Assembly: GCA_019670725.1 (NCBI GenBank)
Contig: AP024629.1
Span: 3,348,001-3,412,000 of the forward strand
Length of the DNA: 64,000 nt
Reading direction: 5' to 3'
From: Alphaproteobacteria bacterium SO-S41
GTDB lineage: Bacteria > Pseudomonadota > Alphaproteobacteria > Micropepsales > Micropepsaceae
In this document: in pieces, positions 27,979 to 36,640 of the stretch
Position numbering within the stretch: position 1 is the stretch's first letter
Layout of the letters: each line of letters begins with the position of its first letter
Translations under genes and position numbers: made by a program
Notes under the pieces: model-generated
The model's database searches: none
What the model was told of the DNA's origin: nothing
What the model saw: the letters and a program-made list of their open reading frames with translations, nothing else

Positions 27979-28476
27979 TTACGGCGTGACCGCTTCCTTG
28001 ACGAAGCCGGCGGCGATGGTGGTGCCGCCGGTTTCGAGGGTGTCCTCATCGCCGGCGACGAGGCCGGTGGCGGTGAGGCTGAGCGTCACGGCGCCGCCGT
28101 CCTTGGGCGGGCTGGAGGTCTTCTTCGCCGTCACCTGGCGGCCGACGACATTGCCGTCGCGCATCACCGACGAGAACACCTCGATATCGGCCGAGCCGCG
28201 ATAGAGCGGGCCCGGTTCCAGCGCGTAGGTGACGGTGACGTCGGCGACGATGTTGTCGTTGTCGTCCTCGTGGCAGACGGCGGTCGCAGAGAGCACGACC
28301 GCGATATAGGCGTAGTCGAGCTTGTTGCGGCCCGGCGCGCCGCCCGGATAGACGGCGAGACGGCCGGCTTCCTTTTCGACCTTCACCACAGGGCAGAGAT
28401 CGTCGGCCAGCGCCGTAGGCGCGAAAGCGATCAGCGGCAGAAATCCGGCGAGAATGGCGGCGGTGCGCAGCGACAT
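27979..28476 (-). CDS. Secreted protein of unknown function
   Basis: 165 residues from the ATG at 28476 (MSLRTAAILAGFLPLIAFAP), whose first 24 residues form a Sec signal peptide ending ALA-DD. The mature chain is beta-rich and contains the cysteines of LCPVVKVEK and AVCHEDDND, and a C-terminal TTIAAGFVKEAVTP. Proteins of this look occur in alphaproteobacteria without assigned role. I cannot place a domain. It is divergent from ispH, sharing a roughly 100-base promoter interval. Confidence 0.75.
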   Translation of the reverse strand: MSLRTAAILAGFLPLIAFAPTALADDLCPVVKVEKEAGRLAVYPGGAPGRNKLDYAYIAVVLSATAVCHEDDNDNIVADVTVTYALEPGPLYRGSADIEVFSSVMRDGNVVGRQVTAKKTSSPPKDGGAVTLSLTATGLVAGDEDTLETGGTTIAAGFVKEAVTP

Positions 28477-28575
28477 GATGATCCCATTTGCGGTGCGCTT
28501 GACGCGGCGCACAACGCCCCTCTATCTGCGCCGTCATAGCGGCCCCTCGCCCGCCGCTCAAGCAGGCACACCGAA

Positions 28576-29532
28576 ATGACCGCCGAATTGGCCCGAATCC
28601 CTCTGACGTTGCGCCTCGCCGCGCCCCGCGGGTTCTGTGCCGGGGTCGATCGGGCCATCCAGATCGTCGAAAAGGCGATCGCCCTGCACGGCGCGCCGAT
28701 CTATGTGCGGCACGAGATCGTCCACAACCGGACCGTTGTGGAGCGGCTCGAGGCGCTTGGCGCGGTGTTCGTGGATGAGCTAAGCGAGTGCCCGCCGGAC
28801 CGTCCCGTCGTGTTCTCCGCCCATGGCGTGCCCAAGGCGGTGCCGGCCGAGGCGCAGCGGCGCAACATGATCTATCTCGACGCCACCTGCCCGCTCGTCT
28901 CCAAGGTGCATGTCGAGGCCGACCGCCACTATCGCGACGGCCACCACATCCTTCTGATCGGCCATGAAGGGCATCCCGAGGTGATCGGCACGATGGGCCA
29001 ACTGCCTGACGGCGCGATCACGCTGATCGAGACGGTCGCAGATGTGGAGGCGTTCGAAGCGGCAGATGCGACGAAGCTCTCCTTTGTTACGCAGACGACG
29101 CTGTCGGTGGACGACACGGCGGAGATCGTGACGGCACTGCGCCGGCGCTTCCCCGCCATCGCTGCGCCGCGCAAGGAAGACATCTGCTACGCGACCTCGA
29201 ACCGTCAGGATGCGGTGAAGGCGATCGCCGAAGGATGCGATCTGCTGCTCGTGATCGGCGCGCCGAATTCGTCGAACTCCAAGCGGCTGGTCGAGGTGGG
29301 CCTGCGCGCCGGGGCGAAGGCGAGCCATCTGATCCAGACGGCGGCCGAGATCGACTGGACGTGGTTCGACGGCGTGCGGCTGGCCGGTCTCACCGCAGGT
29401 GCGTCGGCGCCGGAGGATCTCGTGGAAGAGGTCATCGCGGCAGTCGGCGCGCGCTTCGTCGTCAGCGTCGAGGAAGTGACGGTTACGCGCGAGGACGTCG
29501 TCTTCAAGCTGCCGCGGGCGCTGGCGGGCTGA
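28576..29532 (+). CDS. ispH: 4-hydroxy-3-methylbut-2-enyl diphosphate reductase
   Basis: 318 residues. Last enzyme of the MEP isoprenoid pathway, producing IPP and DMAPP with a 4Fe-4S cluster. The three cluster cysteines are visible as Cys21 ([11 protein letters not shown]), Cys105 ([10 protein letters not shown]) and Cys204 ([11 protein letters not shown]). Other family blocks are [24 protein letters not shown] and [15 protein letters not shown]. Its stop overlaps the thrB start (TGATG), placing it first in an ispH-thrB-rnhA operon, a common alphaproteobacterial order. Confidence 0.97.
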   Translation: MTAELARIPLTLRLAAPRGFCAGVDRAIQIVEKAIALHGAPIYVRHEIVHNRTVVERLEALGAVFVDELSECPPDRPVVFSAHGVPKAVPAEAQRRNMIYLDATCPLVSKVHVEADRHYRDGHHILLIGHEGHPEVIGTMGQLPDGAITLIETVADVEAFEAADATKLSFVTQTTLSVDDTAEIVTALRRRFPAIAAPRKEDICYATSNRQDAVKAIAEGCDLLLVIGAPNSSNSKRLVEVGLRAGAKASHLIQTAAEIDWTWFDGVRLAGLTAGASAPEDLVEEVIAAVGARFVVSVEEVTVTREDVVFKLPRALAG

Positions 29533-30491
29533 TGGCTGTCTATACCGACATCGACGACGAGGAACTCGCGGCGTTCCTGAGCGATTACGACATCGGCCCG
29601 GCGCTTGCCTTCAAGGGCATCGCGGAAGGCGTAGAGAATTCCAACTTCTTCCTGCAGACCGCGTCCGGCCGTTTCATCCTGACGCTCTATGAGAAGCGCG
29701 TGGCGGAGGGCGACCTGCCCTTCTTTCTCGGCCTGCTCGATCACCTCGCGACGCGCGGCGTGAACTGCCCGCGCCCGCTGCAGGGCCGCGACGGCGCGGC
29801 GGTACGGCGGCTCGCCGGACGGCCGGCGGCGATCTTCACCTTTCTCGACGGGATGTGGCCGCGCCGGCCCGCCGCCGCGCATTGCGGCGAAGCGGGCGAG
29901 ACGGCGGCGCGGCTGCATGCGGCGACAGCCGGCTTTGCGATCCGGCGCGAGAATGCCTTATCGCTGGCGGGCTGGCCGAAGCTCGTCGCGTCGTGCACGC
30001 CCAAGGCGGACACGGTGTCGCCGGGCCTTGCGAAGTTGATTTCGGACGAGCTCGCCTTCCTGCAGGACGCCTGGCCGCAGGGCCTGCCCGAGGGCGTCAT
30101 CCATGCCGACATGTTTCCGGACAATACGCTGTTCGTCGGGCCCAAACTGACGGGCGTGATCGACTTCTATTTCGCCTGCAACGACACCTTCGCCTATGAC
30201 CTCGCGGTCAATCTGAACGCCTGGTGCTTCGAGGGCGACGGCAGCTTCAACCTCACGAAGGGCCGCACGATGCTGGCGCGCTATCAGGCGGCGCGGCCCC
30301 TGAGCGCTGAGGAGATCGCGGCGCTGCCGGTGCTGGCGCGCGGGTCGGCGCTGCGCTTCCTGTTGACGCGGCTGCATGACTGGATCAACCGCGATCCCGC
30401 CGCGCTGGTGCGGCCGAAGGATCCGCTGGAGTGCCTGGGCTGGCTGCGTTTCCACCAGCATGTCACGAGCGCGGGCGACTATGGCGTCTGA
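29532..30491 (+). CDS. thrB: Homoserine kinase (aminoglycoside-phosphotransferase fold)
   Basis: 319 residues starting [20 protein letters not shown], the characteristic start of the APH-fold ThrB of alphaproteobacteria. It phosphorylates homoserine in threonine synthesis. [11 protein letters not shown] is the nucleotide-binding strand region, [13 protein letters not shown] the catalytic loop with its Asp, and [11 protein letters not shown] the metal-binding DFG-like segment. The start overlaps the ispH stop by one base. The partner threonine synthase gene is also in this window, at 37897-39291, but in a different operon. Confidence 0.95.
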   Translation: MAVYTDIDDEELAAFLSDYDIGPALAFKGIAEGVENSNFFLQTASGRFILTLYEKRVAEGDLPFFLGLLDHLATRGVNCPRPLQGRDGAAVRRLAGRPAAIFTFLDGMWPRRPAAAHCGEAGETAARLHAATAGFAIRRENALSLAGWPKLVASCTPKADTVSPGLAKLISDELAFLQDAWPQGLPEGVIHADMFPDNTLFVGPKLTGVIDFYFACNDTFAYDLAVNLNAWCFEGDGSFNLTKGRTMLARYQAARPLSAEEIAALPVLARGSALRFLLTRLHDWINRDPAALVRPKDPLECLGWLRFHQHVTSAGDYGV

Positions 30492-30924
30492 CGCGAAGGG
30501 CCAAGTGCAGATCTATACGGATGGCGCGTGCTCGGGGAATCCGGGACCGGGCGGCTGGGGCGCGATCCTGGTTCACGGCACGACGGAGAAAGAGCTGAGC
30601 GGCGGCGAAACGCCGACGACCAACAACCGCATGGAAATGATGGCGGCGATCGCCGCGCTTGAAGCGCTGAAGCGCCCGGTCGCGGTCGATCTCTATACCG
30701 ACAGCCGCTACGTAATGGACGGCATCACGAAGTGGATCGCGGGCTGGAAGAAGAAGGGCTGGAAGACGGCGTCGAAGGAGCCCGTGAAGAACGAGGACCT
30801 GTGGCGCCGGCTGGACGCCGCGCGCGATGCGCACGACGTCACCTGGCACTGGGTGCGCGGCCATGACGGCCACGCGATGAACGAGCGCGCGGACGCGCTC
30901 GCCCGGGGCGCGATCAGGCGCTAG
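30481..30924 (+). CDS. rnhA: Ribonuclease HI
   Basis: 147 residues from the ATG at 30481, overlapping thrB by 11 bases. Endonuclease that removes RNA from RNA-DNA hybrids. The four catalytic carboxylates are present: Asp14 ([15 protein letters not shown]), Glu52 (NNRMEMMA), Asp74 (LYTDSRYV) and Asp138 (NERADALA). The WVRGHDGH loop contributes the catalytic histidine. Its TAG stop interlocks with the stop of the convergent peroxiredoxin gene on CTAG. Confidence 0.97.
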   Translation: MASDAKGQVQIYTDGACSGNPGPGGWGAILVHGTTEKELSGGETPTTNNRMEMMAAIAALEALKRPVAVDLYTDSRYVMDGITKWIAGWKKKGWKTASKEPVKNEDLWRRLDAARDAHDVTWHWVRGHDGHAMNERADALARGAIRR

Positions 30925-31403
30925 AGCTGGCCCAGCAGGGTTTCGGCGTTCGAAACGGCGAAGGCGCCGGGTTCTTCGACGTTCAGCTTTTCGACGACGC
31001 CGTCCTTGACGATCATCGAGTAACGCTGGCTGCGCGAGCCGAGGCCGAACTTCGAGCCGTCCATTTCGAGGCCGAGCTTCTTGGTCAGCTCGCCATTGCC
31101 GTCGGCGGCCATGACGATCTTGGAGCCGACATTCTGGTCCTTGCCCCAGGCGTTCATGACGAAGGCGTCGTTGACCGAGAGGCAGACGATCTGGTCGACG
31201 CCCTTCGCCTTGATGTCTTCGGCGTGTTCGACGAAGCCGGGCACGTGCTTGGCCGAGCAGGTCGGCGTGAAGGCGCCGGGCACGGCGAAGACGGCGACGG
31301 TCTTGCCCTTGAATAGATCGGCGGTCGCGGTCGCCTGCGGGCCCTTCTCGCCCATGATCGACAGCGTCGCGTCGGGAATCTTGTCGCCCACTTTGATGGT
31401 CAT
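30921..31403 (-). CDS. Peroxiredoxin (Prx5-type)
   Basis: 160 residues. Thiol peroxidase that reduces hydroperoxides in the cytoplasm. The peroxidatic cysteine is Cys49 in [17 protein letters not shown], the Prx5 signature. Further family blocks are [14 protein letters not shown] and [24 protein letters not shown]. There is no fused glutaredoxin domain, and no second conserved cysteine of the typical 2-Cys type is seen. Confidence 0.95.
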   Translation of the reverse strand: MTIKVGDKIPDATLSIMGEKGPQATATADLFKGKTVAVFAVPGAFTPTCSAKHVPGFVEHAEDIKAKGVDQIVCLSVNDAFVMNAWGKDQNVGSKIVMAADGNGELTKKLGLEMDGSKFGLGSRSQRYSMIVKDGVVEKLNVEEPGAFAVSNAETLLGQL

Positions 31404-31478
31404 GCGTCTCTCCTCAAGGGTTTGCCCGGTTTCCGGTCGCGCCTGACATGGGGGATGGCGGCGCGTCTGTCCAGAGGG

Positions 31479-32060
31479 TCAGGGCGGCGTGTCGGGCGCA
31501 GCGGCGAGGGCGTCGGCGATGACCGCGGCATTGCGCGCGGCGGCCGAGGGGACCGGCATGGGAGCGGCGTAGATGCGGACCCGGTGAACCGCCGTGCCGG
31601 GCCGGCAGACCTCGCCGCAGACCGCATAGTTCACGGTGAGGCCTAGCTGGATATCGGCGTCGGGCTGGAGCGGCGAGACGCTGATCGGGAGCACGACGCG
31701 GCCGTGATAGACGAGGGTCGGCTTGCCATCGAGCACCACCGTATCGGGCCGCGGCCAGCGCAAAACGGGCGCCGCGAGGTTGGACGAACCGCTCCATTCC
31801 AGCGCCGGGCCGGCTGCGGCATTGCTGGTGGAGGCGTAGACATACCAGCCGTCGGCGATGTCGAGTTCGATGGCGATCCAGAGCGGGCCGCCATAGCCGT
31901 GGCTGGGCGAAGCGAGGATCAGCCGGGTCGGCGCCTTGGCATCACCGCTCCACGAGGTGGAGACCGAGGGTGCCTCCTGACGGCCGCAGCCGTCCGGGCA
32001 GCCGGCTTGCACGGGCAGGACAAAAAGCAGGGCGCCCGCGAGCGCGGCAGCGAATTTCAT
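31479..32060 (-). CDS. Stand-alone DsbD alpha-domain (N-terminal) protein, periplasmic
   Basis: 193 residues from the ATG at 32060. A signal peptide (MKFAAALAGALLFVLPVQA) leads a domain like the N-terminal immunoglobulin-type domain of the thiol-disulfide transporter DsbD: DGWYVYASTSNAAAGPAL, and VNYAVCGEVCRPG with Cys148 and Cys152, the pair that exchanges disulfides in DsbD-alpha. The membrane and thioredoxin domains of full DsbD are absent and the gene ends normally, so it probably works with a separate membrane thiol carrier. The frame start at 32135 is rejected because it hides the signal peptide. Confidence 0.83.
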   Translation of the reverse strand: MKFAAALAGALLFVLPVQAGCPDGCGRQEAPSVSTSWSGDAKAPTRLILASPSHGYGGPLWIAIELDIADGWYVYASTSNAAAGPALEWSGSSNLAAPVLRWPRPDTVVLDGKPTLVYHGRVVLPISVSPLQPDADIQLGLTVNYAVCGEVCRPGTAVHRVRIYAAPMPVPSAAARNAAVIADALAAAPDTPP

Positions 32061-32155
32061 GTCCGCATTATCGCCAAGACGCTCCCGATGGCCAGTAAAG
32101 GTGAAGTGACCTTGGCGGTTGCGGCAGGCCGCCACCCCTGCGTAACCTGCGACAC

Positions 32156-32752
32156 ATGAGCCGAAAGGTCACAAAGCGCAGCAGCGCCGGCGATGGCTAC
32201 CTGAACGGGCGGCTGCTCATCGCCATGCCCACCATGAACGATCCCAATTTCGAGAAGACCGTCGTCCTGCTCTGCCACCACACGCCGGAGACGGCGATGG
32301 GCATCGTCATCAACAAGGCGCTGGGGGGCATGAGCTTCGACAAGCTGCTGAAGCAGCTGAAGGTCGATGCGCCGCGCGGCCGCCGCTCGGACCTCACCGT
32401 GCACTACGGCGGGCCGATCCAGACGACGCGCGGCTTCGTGCTGCACAGCGACGACTACAAGAACGACGAGGCGACGCTGCAGGTCTGCGAGGGCATCGCG
32501 CTGACCGCGACGATGGACGTGTTGAAGGCGCTCGGCCACGGCGAGGGCCCAGCGCAGGCCTTCTTCGCGCTCGGCTATGCCGGCTGGGGCGCGGGGCAGC
32601 TGGAGAGCGAGTTGCAGGAAAATGCCTGGCTGGTCGGCGACGCCGAACAGGGCATCGTGTTCGGGCGCGAGCTCGAAGCGAAGTGGCTGGAGGCGCTGAC
32701 CCGGATCGGCGTCGATCCCGCCATGGTGACCGACGCGGCGGGGCACGCGTAG
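32156..32752 (+). CDS. YqgE/AlgH family protein
   Basis: 198 residues. Family blocks: GYLNGRLLIAMPTMNDPNFEKTVVLLCHH, GIVINKAL, VHYGGPIQTTRGFVLHSDDY, LGYAGWGAGQLESELQENAWL. The protein is cytoplasmic, with no assigned enzyme activity; the family is linked to regulation (AlgH) only by name. It is divergent from the DsbD-alpha gene across 95 bases and ends eight bases before the stop of the convergent GGDEF/EAL gene. Confidence 0.93.
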   Translation: MSRKVTKRSSAGDGYLNGRLLIAMPTMNDPNFEKTVVLLCHHTPETAMGIVINKALGGMSFDKLLKQLKVDAPRGRRSDLTVHYGGPIQTTRGFVLHSDDYKNDEATLQVCEGIALTATMDVLKALGHGEGPAQAFFALGYAGWGAGQLESELQENAWLVGDAEQGIVFGRELEAKWLEALTRIGVDPAMVTDAAGHA

Positions 32753-32760
32753 CGCGCGCC

Positions 32761-35700
32761 CTACTCCACCGCGTCGGCGGGTTCGTTGAGGTCGAGGAGG
32801 AGGCGCTGGGTCGCCGTGGCGTCGCTGGGGCGGCCGCAGTGATAGCCTTGCGCGTAGGGGCAGTCCTGTGCCGCAAGGAAAGCGAAATCCTCTTCCGATT
32901 CGACGCCCTCGGCCGTCGCCTCAAGCCCTAGATCGCGGGCGAGGCGGATGAGACCGGCAAGGACGTTGCGCGCCGTGCCCTCGCTGCGCAGGAACGAGCC
33001 GTCGATCTTCACGGCGTCGAACGGCAGGCGCGCGAGGCGGCTGAGCGTCGAATGGCCGGCGCCGAAATCGTCCATGATGAGCCCGAAGCCGGCGCGGCGC
33101 AGGCGCTGCAACGCGGTCGCCGCCGCGCCGCTGTCGTCGATGGCGAGCGTTTCGGTGATCTCGAGGCGCACTTCCGCGGGGCGCACGCCGATGTCGAGCG
33201 CGAGCACGTCGCAGAACTGGAGGAAGACATTGTCGCCGAGCTGGCGCGCCGAGACGTTGACGTTCACGAAGAGCGGCGAGTCCGGCGCCATGCGGCGCCA
33301 GCGCGCCGCGTCGCGCGCCGCGGTCTCCAGCACGAAGCGGCCGATCTGGTCGATGAGGCCGGTCTCCTCGGCGAGCGGCGCGAAGGTTTCGGCGGTGAGC
33401 AGGCCGCGCACCGGATGCGCCCAGCGGACCAGCGCCTCAAGCCCCGCGAGGCGGCGATCGCGCACGCGGATGACGGGCTGGTAGTGGACGACGATCTCGC
33501 TGCGTTCGAGTGCGCCGGCGAGGTCGCGCTCCAGCGCCGCGCGGTCGGCCTTGGCGTCGCGCATGGCTGCCTTGAAGATCATGAAGCCGGCGGCGCCCGG
33601 ACGCCGTGCCTCGGCGAGCGCCGCTTCGGCATCGGCGAGCGCGGTCGCCGAATCCGCCTGCGCGCCGTCAAGCATGACGAGGCCGCCGCGGGCGATGGGG
33701 GTCATCATGCGGCCCTCGACCTCGACGGGCACGCCCAGCGTATCGAGCACGAATTTTGCGGATTCGGCCGCGGCGTCGTCGCCCGGCGTCAGCCAGAGCA
33801 GGCCGAACACATCGCCGCCGAGCCGGGCGGTGAGCGCCCCTTCCGGCGCGGTGGCGCGCAGCCGATCGGCGAGCGCGGCGAGCAGCGCATCGCCCGCGGC
33901 ATGGCCGAGGCTTTCATTCACGGTGCGGAAGCGCGCGATGTCGACGGTGAGCAGCGCGAAGCGGCGCTCGGCGGTGGCATAGCCGAGGCGGTGGCCGAGC
34001 GCTTCGAGGAACCAGGCGCGGTTGGCGAGGCCGGTGACAGAGTCCTGCCGTGCCGAGGCGAGCAGCAGCGCCTCGCCTTCCTTCTGCGCGCTGACGTCGG
34101 AGACGAGGCCGATGCAGCGGGCGGCGCGGTCGCCGTCCGACATGAAGCTGGCGCGGAGCTGGACCCAGCGGTTGAGCCCGTCATAGCCGCGCGCGCGGAA
34201 GTCGAGCGCGAAGGAGACGTCGCCGAGCTTGCGATAGTCCTCAAGCGCGCCGAGGAAGGTCGCGAGATCGTCGGGATGGATATGCGGCGTCCAGTCGCGA
34301 TCCGAGGCCTGCAACTGGCCAAGCCGCGCGCCGAGCAGCGCCTCGACGGAGGGCGAGAGGAACAGCCGGTCGCGTTTCAGATCCCAATCCCAGAGGCCCT
34401 GATGCGCCGCGGCCAGCGCGAGGCCGTAGCGCGACTCATCGCCGGTCGCGGGGGCGATCGCCGCCAGCGCGGCGGGAAGCGGGGGCGCATCGCGGGGCGC
34501 GACGGCCTGGGCCATCACCCAGTCGACGCGCTGGCGCAGCGCCTTGGGCGCGCCGGCCGAGACCGCGAAGGCCGCGAGGAGCAGGCCCGCGGCGAGCAGG
34601 CTTGAGGCGGCCAGCATCGTGACGCGGCCGCTTGCCTGCAACGATTCCTGCATCGCGAGTGGCGCGAAGGCGAGGAGGACGAGGATCGCCGCGAGGGTCA
34701 GCCGCCGCGCAATGCCGTCGCCTTCCCAGGCGCGGGCGAAGATGACGCCGACCGCGAGCACGAGCGCCCAGATCGCGCCCGCCTTGGCGACGACGGCGGC
34801 ATAGGGCGCGTTGAAGAGGACGGCGAGGCCGGCGGCAGCGACGAGCCAGGGCACGTATTCGGCGAACCATGCGAAGCTGCGCCAGCGTCCGTCCGGCGCG
34901 AGGGCATGGACGACGAAGGCAAGCGCCAGCGCCGCCGCCCCGGCGAAGAGCCCGAGCGCGAGGCCGGCGCTGGTCACGATGCCCGCGAGCGCGAACGGTC
35001 CGGCGAAACCGAAACCGAAGAGCAACGCCAGGAAGGTCATGCCGAACAGAGCGGCAAGCCATGAGGCCATGCGGTCGCGGCGCAGGATGGCGATGCCGGT
35101 CAGCCACGCGCCGAGCGCCGTTAGCAGGCCGAGCAGCGCACCCTGGATGACCAGCGCGGCGGTCTGGAAGCGGGCGAGCGCGCGCTCTTCCCACATTTCC
35201 ACCGTCAGCGTGTTCAGCGGGCCGGCATATCGGAAGGCGGTCGTGACGGTGGTCTCGGCGGGCAGGTCGAGGCGCACGCGGGTGCGCGCGCCGGTCTCGA
35301 TCACCTCGACGCGTGCCGCGGCGTCGGACGAGAGCACGGTCACGAGATCCGGGGCGGACAGCGCGGGCGGCGCGCCCGGGCCGCCATAGATGCCGGGGTC
35401 GAGCACGAGGATGCGGGTCTGGCGCACCGGCGTGCGGTTGACGAAGTCGATCAGGTACGAGGCGAAGGCATCGCCCTCGGGCGCGTCGGGCGGCAGATAG
35501 CGCGAGACGGCATTGGAGATGTCGACCGCGCCCTGCCCCTGCTCGACGATCACGCCGCCGACGCCGGAACGCGGCAGCGCCACCGTATCGGCATCCGGCT
35601 TGAAGGGCGGCGCTTCGGGCTCGGCGGCGGCCTCGGGCGGCGGGGCAGCGCCGGGCACGCTGATGACCGCCGGCGCGGGCGCGGCGGGCGCGACGCCGAC

Positions 35701-35817
35701 GGGCTTGGGATCAGGCTCGATCGTTTCCTGGGCGTGAGCGAGCGCGGTGAAGCCCGCCAGTGCGAGACAGGCGGCGAAACAGGCAATGCGACGAAGCCTG
35801 CTCACAGACAAGGACAC
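32761..35817 (-). CDS. Membrane GGDEF-EAL protein (probable c-di-GMP phosphodiesterase)
   Basis: 1018 residues. A signal peptide (to about 29) is followed by a Pro/Ala-rich stretch and a periplasmic domain. About seven membrane helices (about 215-430) have the layout of 7TM-DISM sensors. Then come a PAS domain (about 465-590, GLWDWDLKRDRLFLSPSVEALLG), a GGDEF domain and an EAL domain. The GGDEF signature is degenerate (GGDVF, 667-671), so cyclase activity is unlikely. The EAL domain looks intact: EAL at 794-796, NVNVSARQL, EITET, MDDFGAGHSTLS, KIDGSF and EGVE. Likely a c-di-GMP hydrolase, possibly with the GGDEF part as a GTP-sensing module. Confidence 0.92.
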   Translation of the reverse strand: MSLSVSRLRRIACFAACLALAGFTALAHAQETIEPDPKPVGVAPAAPAPAVISVPGAAPPPEAAAEPEAPPFKPDADTVALPRSGVGGVIVEQGQGAVDISNAVSRYLPPDAPEGDAFASYLIDFVNRTPVRQTRILVLDPGIYGGPGAPPALSAPDLVTVLSSDAAARVEVIETGARTRVRLDLPAETTVTTAFRYAGPLNTLTVEMWEERALARFQTAALVIQGALLGLLTALGAWLTGIAILRRDRMASWLAALFGMTFLALLFGFGFAGPFALAGIVTSAGLALGLFAGAAALALAFVVHALAPDGRWRSFAWFAEYVPWLVAAAGLAVLFNAPYAAVVAKAGAIWALVLAVGVIFARAWEGDGIARRLTLAAILVLLAFAPLAMQESLQASGRVTMLAASSLLAAGLLLAAFAVSAGAPKALRQRVDWVMAQAVAPRDAPPLPAALAAIAPATGDESRYGLALAAAHQGLWDWDLKRDRLFLSPSVEALLGARLGQLQASDRDWTPHIHPDDLATFLGALEDYRKLGDVSFALDFRARGYDGLNRWVQLRASFMSDGDRAARCIGLVSDVSAQKEGEALLLASARQDSVTGLANRAWFLEALGHRLGYATAERRFALLTVDIARFRTVNESLGHAAGDALLAALADRLRATAPEGALTARLGGDVFGLLWLTPGDDAAAESAKFVLDTLGVPVEVEGRMMTPIARGGLVMLDGAQADSATALADAEAALAEARRPGAAGFMIFKAAMRDAKADRAALERDLAGALERSEIVVHYQPVIRVRDRRLAGLEALVRWAHPVRGLLTAETFAPLAEETGLIDQIGRFVLETAARDAARWRRMAPDSPLFVNVNVSARQLGDNVFLQFCDVLALDIGVRPAEVRLEITETLAIDDSGAAATALQRLRRAGFGLIMDDFGAGHSTLSRLARLPFDAVKIDGSFLRSEGTARNVLAGLIRLARDLGLEATAEGVESEEDFAFLAAQDCPYAQGYHCGRPSDATATQRLLLDLNEPADAVE

Positions 35818-35906
35818 CCGTTAACCAAACCAGCTTCGCGTATCGCAGATGCGCGGCGCGACGTCGAGAGTCCGTGGGCGCCGGGAGGCGGGTCGCGATG
35901 AACGCT

Positions 35907-36017
35907 GAGCTATGGGTCCTCGGGTTCCGCGCGCCGCGCGGCCCCGAGGATGACGAAGAATCTAAATAAGATCGTCATCCTCGGACGGCCGCAGGCCGAT
36001 CCGAGGACCCATAGCTC
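35907..36017. repeat. Nested inverted repeat (two palindromic units head to head)
   Basis: Perfect 17-base outer arms at 35907-35923 (GAGCTATGGGTCCTCGG) and 36001-36017, plus perfect 13-base inner arms at 35944-35956 (CCGAGGATGACGA) and 35972-35984. Each half is itself a CCTCGG...CCGAGG palindrome. It lies in the 223 bases between the GNAT stop (36041) and the GGDEF/EAL start (35817), where I see no gene, and could terminate the upstream transcript. Confidence 0.85.
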
Positions 36018-36040
36018 GGTGGATGTCGAAGGAAGCGGCG

Positions 36041-36637
36041 CTAGACGAACTGCCCGTGTCGGTCTTCATCGAGGACGGCGAAGAGCAGGTGGTCGCGCCA
36101 TTGGCCGTCGATGCGGAGATAGCGGCGGGCGAGGCCTTCGCCCTGGAACCCGGCGGCCGCGAGGACGCGGCGCGAGGGCATGTTGGATTCAAGGCAGGCG
36201 GCTTCCACGCGGTGGAGGCCGAGCGAGCCGAAGCAGAACGGCAGAATGGCGCGCACGGCATCCGAGATGAGGCCGCGGCCCGCGAAGCGTTCGCCCGCCC
36301 AATAGCCGAGCGAACAGGTCTGCGCGACGCCGCGGCGGACATTGGAAAGCGTCAGGCCGCCGGCGAGTGCGCCCGTCGCGCCTTCGAAGATGAAGAACGG
36401 ATAGGCGCGGTCGTCGCGGGCGTCGCGGGCGTAACGGCGGAGGCGCCGGCGAAAGGCGGGGCGCGTCAGGTCGTCATGCGGCCAGGTCGGCTCCCAGGGC
36501 GTCAGGAAGGCGCGGCTTTCGGCCCGGAGGCCGGCCCAGGAGTCGAAGTCGGCGGCGATGGGCGCGCGCAGGCGGGTCTTGCGGCCCGCGACCTCCGGCG
36601 GCGTATCGAAACGTCCGAGGCTGCCGAGCAGCGCCAT
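36041..36637 (-). CDS. GNAT-family N-acetyltransferase (RimJ/RimL-like)
   Basis: 198 residues. The pattern TRLRAPIAADFDSWAGLRAESRAFLTPWEP at the N-terminus, LGYWAGERFAGRGLISDAVRAI (acetyl-CoA loop) and LGLHRVEAACLESNMPSRRVLAAAGF near the C-terminus is that of RimJ-type protein acetyltransferases. The target is unknown; ribosomal protein S5 is the RimJ target in E. coli. It follows the M16 peptidase gene by three bases, a standard neighbour pair in alphaproteobacteria. Confidence 0.9.
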   Translation of the reverse strand: MALLGSLGRFDTPPEVAGRKTRLRAPIAADFDSWAGLRAESRAFLTPWEPTWPHDDLTRPAFRRRLRRYARDARDDRAYPFFIFEGATGALAGGLTLSNVRRGVAQTCSLGYWAGERFAGRGLISDAVRAILPFCFGSLGLHRVEAACLESNMPSRRVLAAAGFQGEGLARRYLRIDGQWRDHLLFAVLDEDRHGQFV

Positions 36638-36640
36638 GGC

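Noticed and set aside
33052-34605. A 517-codon open frame opposite the GGDEF/EAL gene
   Set aside because: Composition and lack of motifs show it is an antisense shadow of the 1018-residue protein.
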